Assembly (NCBI GenBank): GCA_037969175.1
Contig: JBBKWX010000137.1
Coordinates: 1-7,216, forward strand
Source of the DNA: JBBKWX01 sp037969175
GTDB lineage: Bacteria; Bacteroidota; Bacteroidia; AKYH767-A; JBBKVM01
Direction: 5' to 3'
DNA length: 7,216 nucleotides
Numbering within the stretch: the stretch's first letter is position 1; each line of letters starts with the position of its first letter. A model generated the notes under the pieces. The model had not been told where the DNA came from. It ran no database searches and saw only the letters and a program-made list of their open reading frames with translations. Shown here in pieces: positions 5,568 to 7,216 of the stretch. Made by a program: the position numbers and the translations under genes.

Positions 5568-6431
5568 TTATCCCAAATATGTTTTTAGGATCTTACTTCT
5601 GGAAGTATGTTTTAATCTTCGTATTGCTTTTTCTTTTATCTGACGTACACGTTCTCGGGTGAGGTCAAAACGTTCTCCGATTTCTTCGAGTGTAAGTGCA
5701 TGCTCGGAGGCCAGGCCAAAATATAAACGGACCACATCTGCTTCCCGGGGAGTAAGCGTTCCCAGGGCTCTTTCAATTTCGCGTCTGAGTGATTCAGTTA
5801 TCAGAACTGCATCCGGATTAGGACTATCATGACCGGCAATTACATCCAAAAGACTGTTATCTTCTCCTTGTACTAAAGGTGCATCCATAGATACATGTCT
5901 CCCGGAAGAACGCATCGTATCTTTGATGTCGGTTTCCGTCATTTCAAGCACAGAGCTTAATTCCGAAGCAGATGGTTCTCTTTCGAAATCTTGCTCAAGC
6001 TTAGAGAATGCTTTATTTATTTTATTAATACTGCCGATCTTATTTAAAGGCAATCTTACGATTCGGGCTTGCTCTGCCAAAGCTTGAAGGATGGATTGGC
6101 GGATCCACCAAACAGCATAAGAGATAAATTTAAATCCTCTGGTTTCGTCAAAACGCTGAGCAGCTTTTATCAAACCAACATTACCTTCATTGATAAGATC
6201 ACCCAGTGTGAGTCCTTGATTTTGGTATTGTTTAGCAACAGAAACTACGAATCTTAAATTGGCTTTGGTAAGCTTTTCGAGGGCTTGCATATCACCTTTC
6301 TTGATTCGCTGTGCCAGATCTACTTCCTGTTCGGAAGTGATCAGATCTACTTTTCCTATTTCCTGGAGATACTTATCAAGCGAAGCGGTCTCCCGATTAG
6401 TTACTTGTTTGGTAATTTTTAGCTGCCTCAT
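5568..6431 (-). CDS. rpoD: Primary RNA polymerase sigma factor (sigma-70 group, RpoD/SigA)
   Basis: This 287-residue sigma factor directs core RNA polymerase to housekeeping promoters. Region 1.2 lies near 16-50 (LDKYLQEIGKVDLITSEQEVDLA). Region 2 spans about 56-125, with KANLRFVVSVAKQY, the LGDLINEGNVGLIKAAQRFD core-binding helix and GFKFISYAVWWIRQSI for -10 binding and melting. Region 3 spans about 126-205. Region 4 ends in the -35 helix-turn-helix TLEEIGERFDLTRERVRQIKEKA (247-269). Region 1.1 and the long non-conserved insert of proteobacterial RpoD are absent, which is the normal short form in Bacteroidota. The close match in regions 2.4 and 4.2 and the neighbour pnp favour the primary factor over a group 2 or stress sigma. 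The ATG at 6431 is the first in frame and gives the usual N-terminus (MRQLKITKQ). A terminator separates it from pnp, and a 19-base dyad lies 61 bases upstream. Confidence 0.95.
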   Translation of the reverse strand: MRQLKITKQVTNRETASLDKYLQEIGKVDLITSEQEVDLAQRIKKGDMQALEKLTKANLRFVVSVAKQYQNQGLTLGDLINEGNVGLIKAAQRFDETRGFKFISYAVWWIRQSILQALAEQARIVRLPLNKIGSINKINKAFSKLEQDFEREPSASELSSVLEMTETDIKDTMRSSGRHVSMDAPLVQGEDNSLLDVIAGHDSPNPDAVLITESLRREIERALGTLTPREADVVRLYFGLASEHALTLEEIGERFDLTRERVRQIKEKAIRRLKHTSRSKILKTYLG

Positions 6432-6491
6432 TCAATTATTTTTGACAGTGGCTATAACGGAATTACTTTAAATTGGTTACATGTGCCTAAA

Positions 6492-6510
6492 TTGTACATG
6501 TAATGTACAA
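6492..6510. promoter_or_regulatory. Candidate operator: perfect dyad TTGTACAT-GTA-ATGTACAA upstream of rpoD
   Basis: The 8-bp arms (6492-6499 and 6503-6510) are perfect inverted copies around 3 bases. The dyad lies 61-79 bases before the rpoD start and its right end overlaps the T-tract of the pnp terminator. A further TACATGT at 6478-6484 repeats the core at 6495-6501 with a 17-bp offset. The symmetry and compact size resemble a site for a dimeric DNA-binding protein. No clear TAnnTTTG is seen in the same gap, so the rpoD promoter is not fixed. Confidence 0.45.
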
Positions 6511-6544
6511 AAAAAAATCCCGGTAGATTTCTCTACCGGGATTT
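6509..6544 (-). terminator. Intrinsic terminator of pnp
   Basis: A perfect 13-bp stem (arms 6515-6527 and 6532-6544, core ATCCCGGTAGA) closes a GAAA tetraloop on the minus strand. Nine T follow (A run 6509-6517 on the plus strand), partly paired in the stem base. It starts 18 bases after the pnp stop. Confidence 0.92.
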
Positions 6545-6562
6545 GTATAAAGTGCTGGTCTA

Positions 6563-7216
6563 TTATGACTTTTCTTTTTCAGGACGAGGTAAAAGTGCTT
6601 TTCTTGAAAGTTTTAATTTGCCGGTTTTGGCATCAACTTCAATAAGTTTTACTTCTATAATTTCACCTTCTTTGAAAACACCATCCATGCTTTCAAGTCT
6701 TTCCCAAGAGATCTCACTGATATGCAAAAGACCATCTTTACCGGGAAGAATTTCAACAAAAGCTCCGAAAGGCATGATGTTCTTTACTTTACCTGTGTAA
6801 ACTTCACCAACATCAGGAATAGCAGTAATTCCTTTGATCTTGGCAACTGCCTTGTCAATACTCGCTTTATCAGTAGAAGAGATCTCGATCACACCCATGT
6901 TATCAACTTCTTCGATAGAAATGGTAGTGTTAGTTTCACGCTGCATTTCTTGAATGATCTTACCACCGGGCCCGATAACTGCTCCAATGAATTCCTTAGG
7001 AATAGTGATCTTAACTATACGTGGAGCGTGATCTTTGTAATCCGAATTTGGTGCGCTAAGCGTCTTTTTCATTTCAGCAAGGATATGAAGACGACCGGCT
7101 CTTGCTTGATTCAATGCTTTTAGCATTACTTCAAACGGAAGACCGTCAACCTTAAGATCCATCTGAGTTGCAGTGATACCTTTTTCGGTACCAGTAACTT
7201 TGAAATCCATATCACC
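6563..7216 (-). CDS. pnp: Polynucleotide phosphorylase, C-terminal part (5' end outside the window)
   Basis: PNPase is a trimeric 3'-5' exoribonuclease that uses phosphate to release nucleoside diphosphates during RNA decay. The frame enters at the right edge with GDMDFKVTGTEKGITATQMD, the conserved active-site motif at the end of the second RNase PH domain. Counting from the Met at 7210, the KH domain lies near 64-128 with its GxxG loop in FIGAVIGPGGKIIQ (74-87). The S1 RNA-binding domain lies near 134-204 (VGEVYTGKVKNIMPFGAFVEI, then GLLHISEI). The protein ends in a short charged tail, PRPEKEKS. About 217 of the roughly 700 or more family residues are visible, and the missing part is due to the window edge, not damage. 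The internal ATG at 7210 lies inside the active-site motif and is not a start. rpoD follows on the same strand after a strong terminator. Confidence 0.97.
   Translation of the reverse strand, partial: GDMDFKVTGTEKGITATQMDLKVDGLPFEVMLKALNQARAGRLHILAEMKKTLSAPNSDYKDHAPRIVKITIPKEFIGAVIGPGGKIIQEMQRETNTTISIEEVDNMGVIEISSTDKASIDKAVAKIKGITAIPDVGEVYTGKVKNIMPFGAFVEILPGKDGLLHISEISWERLESMDGVFKEGEIIEVKLIEVDAKTGKLKLSRKALLPRPEKEKS

Noticed and set aside
6543..6800. 85-residue plus-strand open frame opposite the pnp 3' end
   Set aside because: It starts at the pnp terminator stem and runs antisense through the S1 domain, with no initiation signal of its own.
6722..7123. 133-residue plus-strand open frame opposite pnp
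   Set aside because: It is an antisense shadow of the clear KH and S1 coding sequence, and its product is rich in N, F and S as expected of an antisense frame.
6563..7216. pnp as a broken or truncated pseudogene
   Set aside because: The frame is open to the window edge and continues into the conserved GDMD motif, so the missing part simply lies outside the window.

Overview
The window looks like chromosomal DNA of a Bacteroidota bacterium, possibly close to the Saprospiraceae or Chitinophagales (the order is a guess). Five things point to the phylum: a secreted protein with a type IX secretion C-terminal sorting domain; a short 287-residue primary sigma factor without region 1.1; perfect TAnnTTTG -7 motifs in front of ssrA and rpe; little Shine-Dalgarno signal; and a tmRNA tag GENNYALAA of the Bacteroidota type. 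The DNA is AT-rich.

Layout. At the left edge lie the first 11 codons of a minus-strand gene that resembles DUF3127 proteins. A 341-base AT-rich gap with two inverted repeats follows. Next comes a plus-strand pair 4 bases apart: a large type IX secretion cargo of unknown function and a small outer-membrane beta-barrel protein. The 3' end of this pair faces the 3' end of ssrA (tmRNA, minus strand) across about 140 bases that contain two opposed terminator-like structures and a 62-base imperfect palindrome. Upstream of ssrA, on the same strand, is a small MmpS-like lipoprotein gene. It is divergent from a plus-strand gene for a lysine-ketoglutarate reductase / saccharopine dehydrogenase-like enzyme. 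That gene meets rpe head-on with a single base between the stop codons. The right third is a minus-strand housekeeping block, pnp (3' part only), rpoD and rpe. Perfect hairpin terminators follow pnp and rpoD, and rpe has its own promoter motif.

How the genes fit together. The right half is core information processing and central metabolism: RNA decay, the primary sigma factor, the pentose phosphate pathway and ribosome rescue. The promoter motifs of ssrA and rpe are of the type this class of sigma factor reads. The left part is accessory and concerns the cell envelope: a secreted cargo, an outer-membrane barrel and a lipoprotein. I see no mobile element, CRISPR array, phage gene or defence system. 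The least explained items are the central domain of the secreted protein, the palindromic spacer beside ssrA and a 19-base dyad upstream of rpoD.
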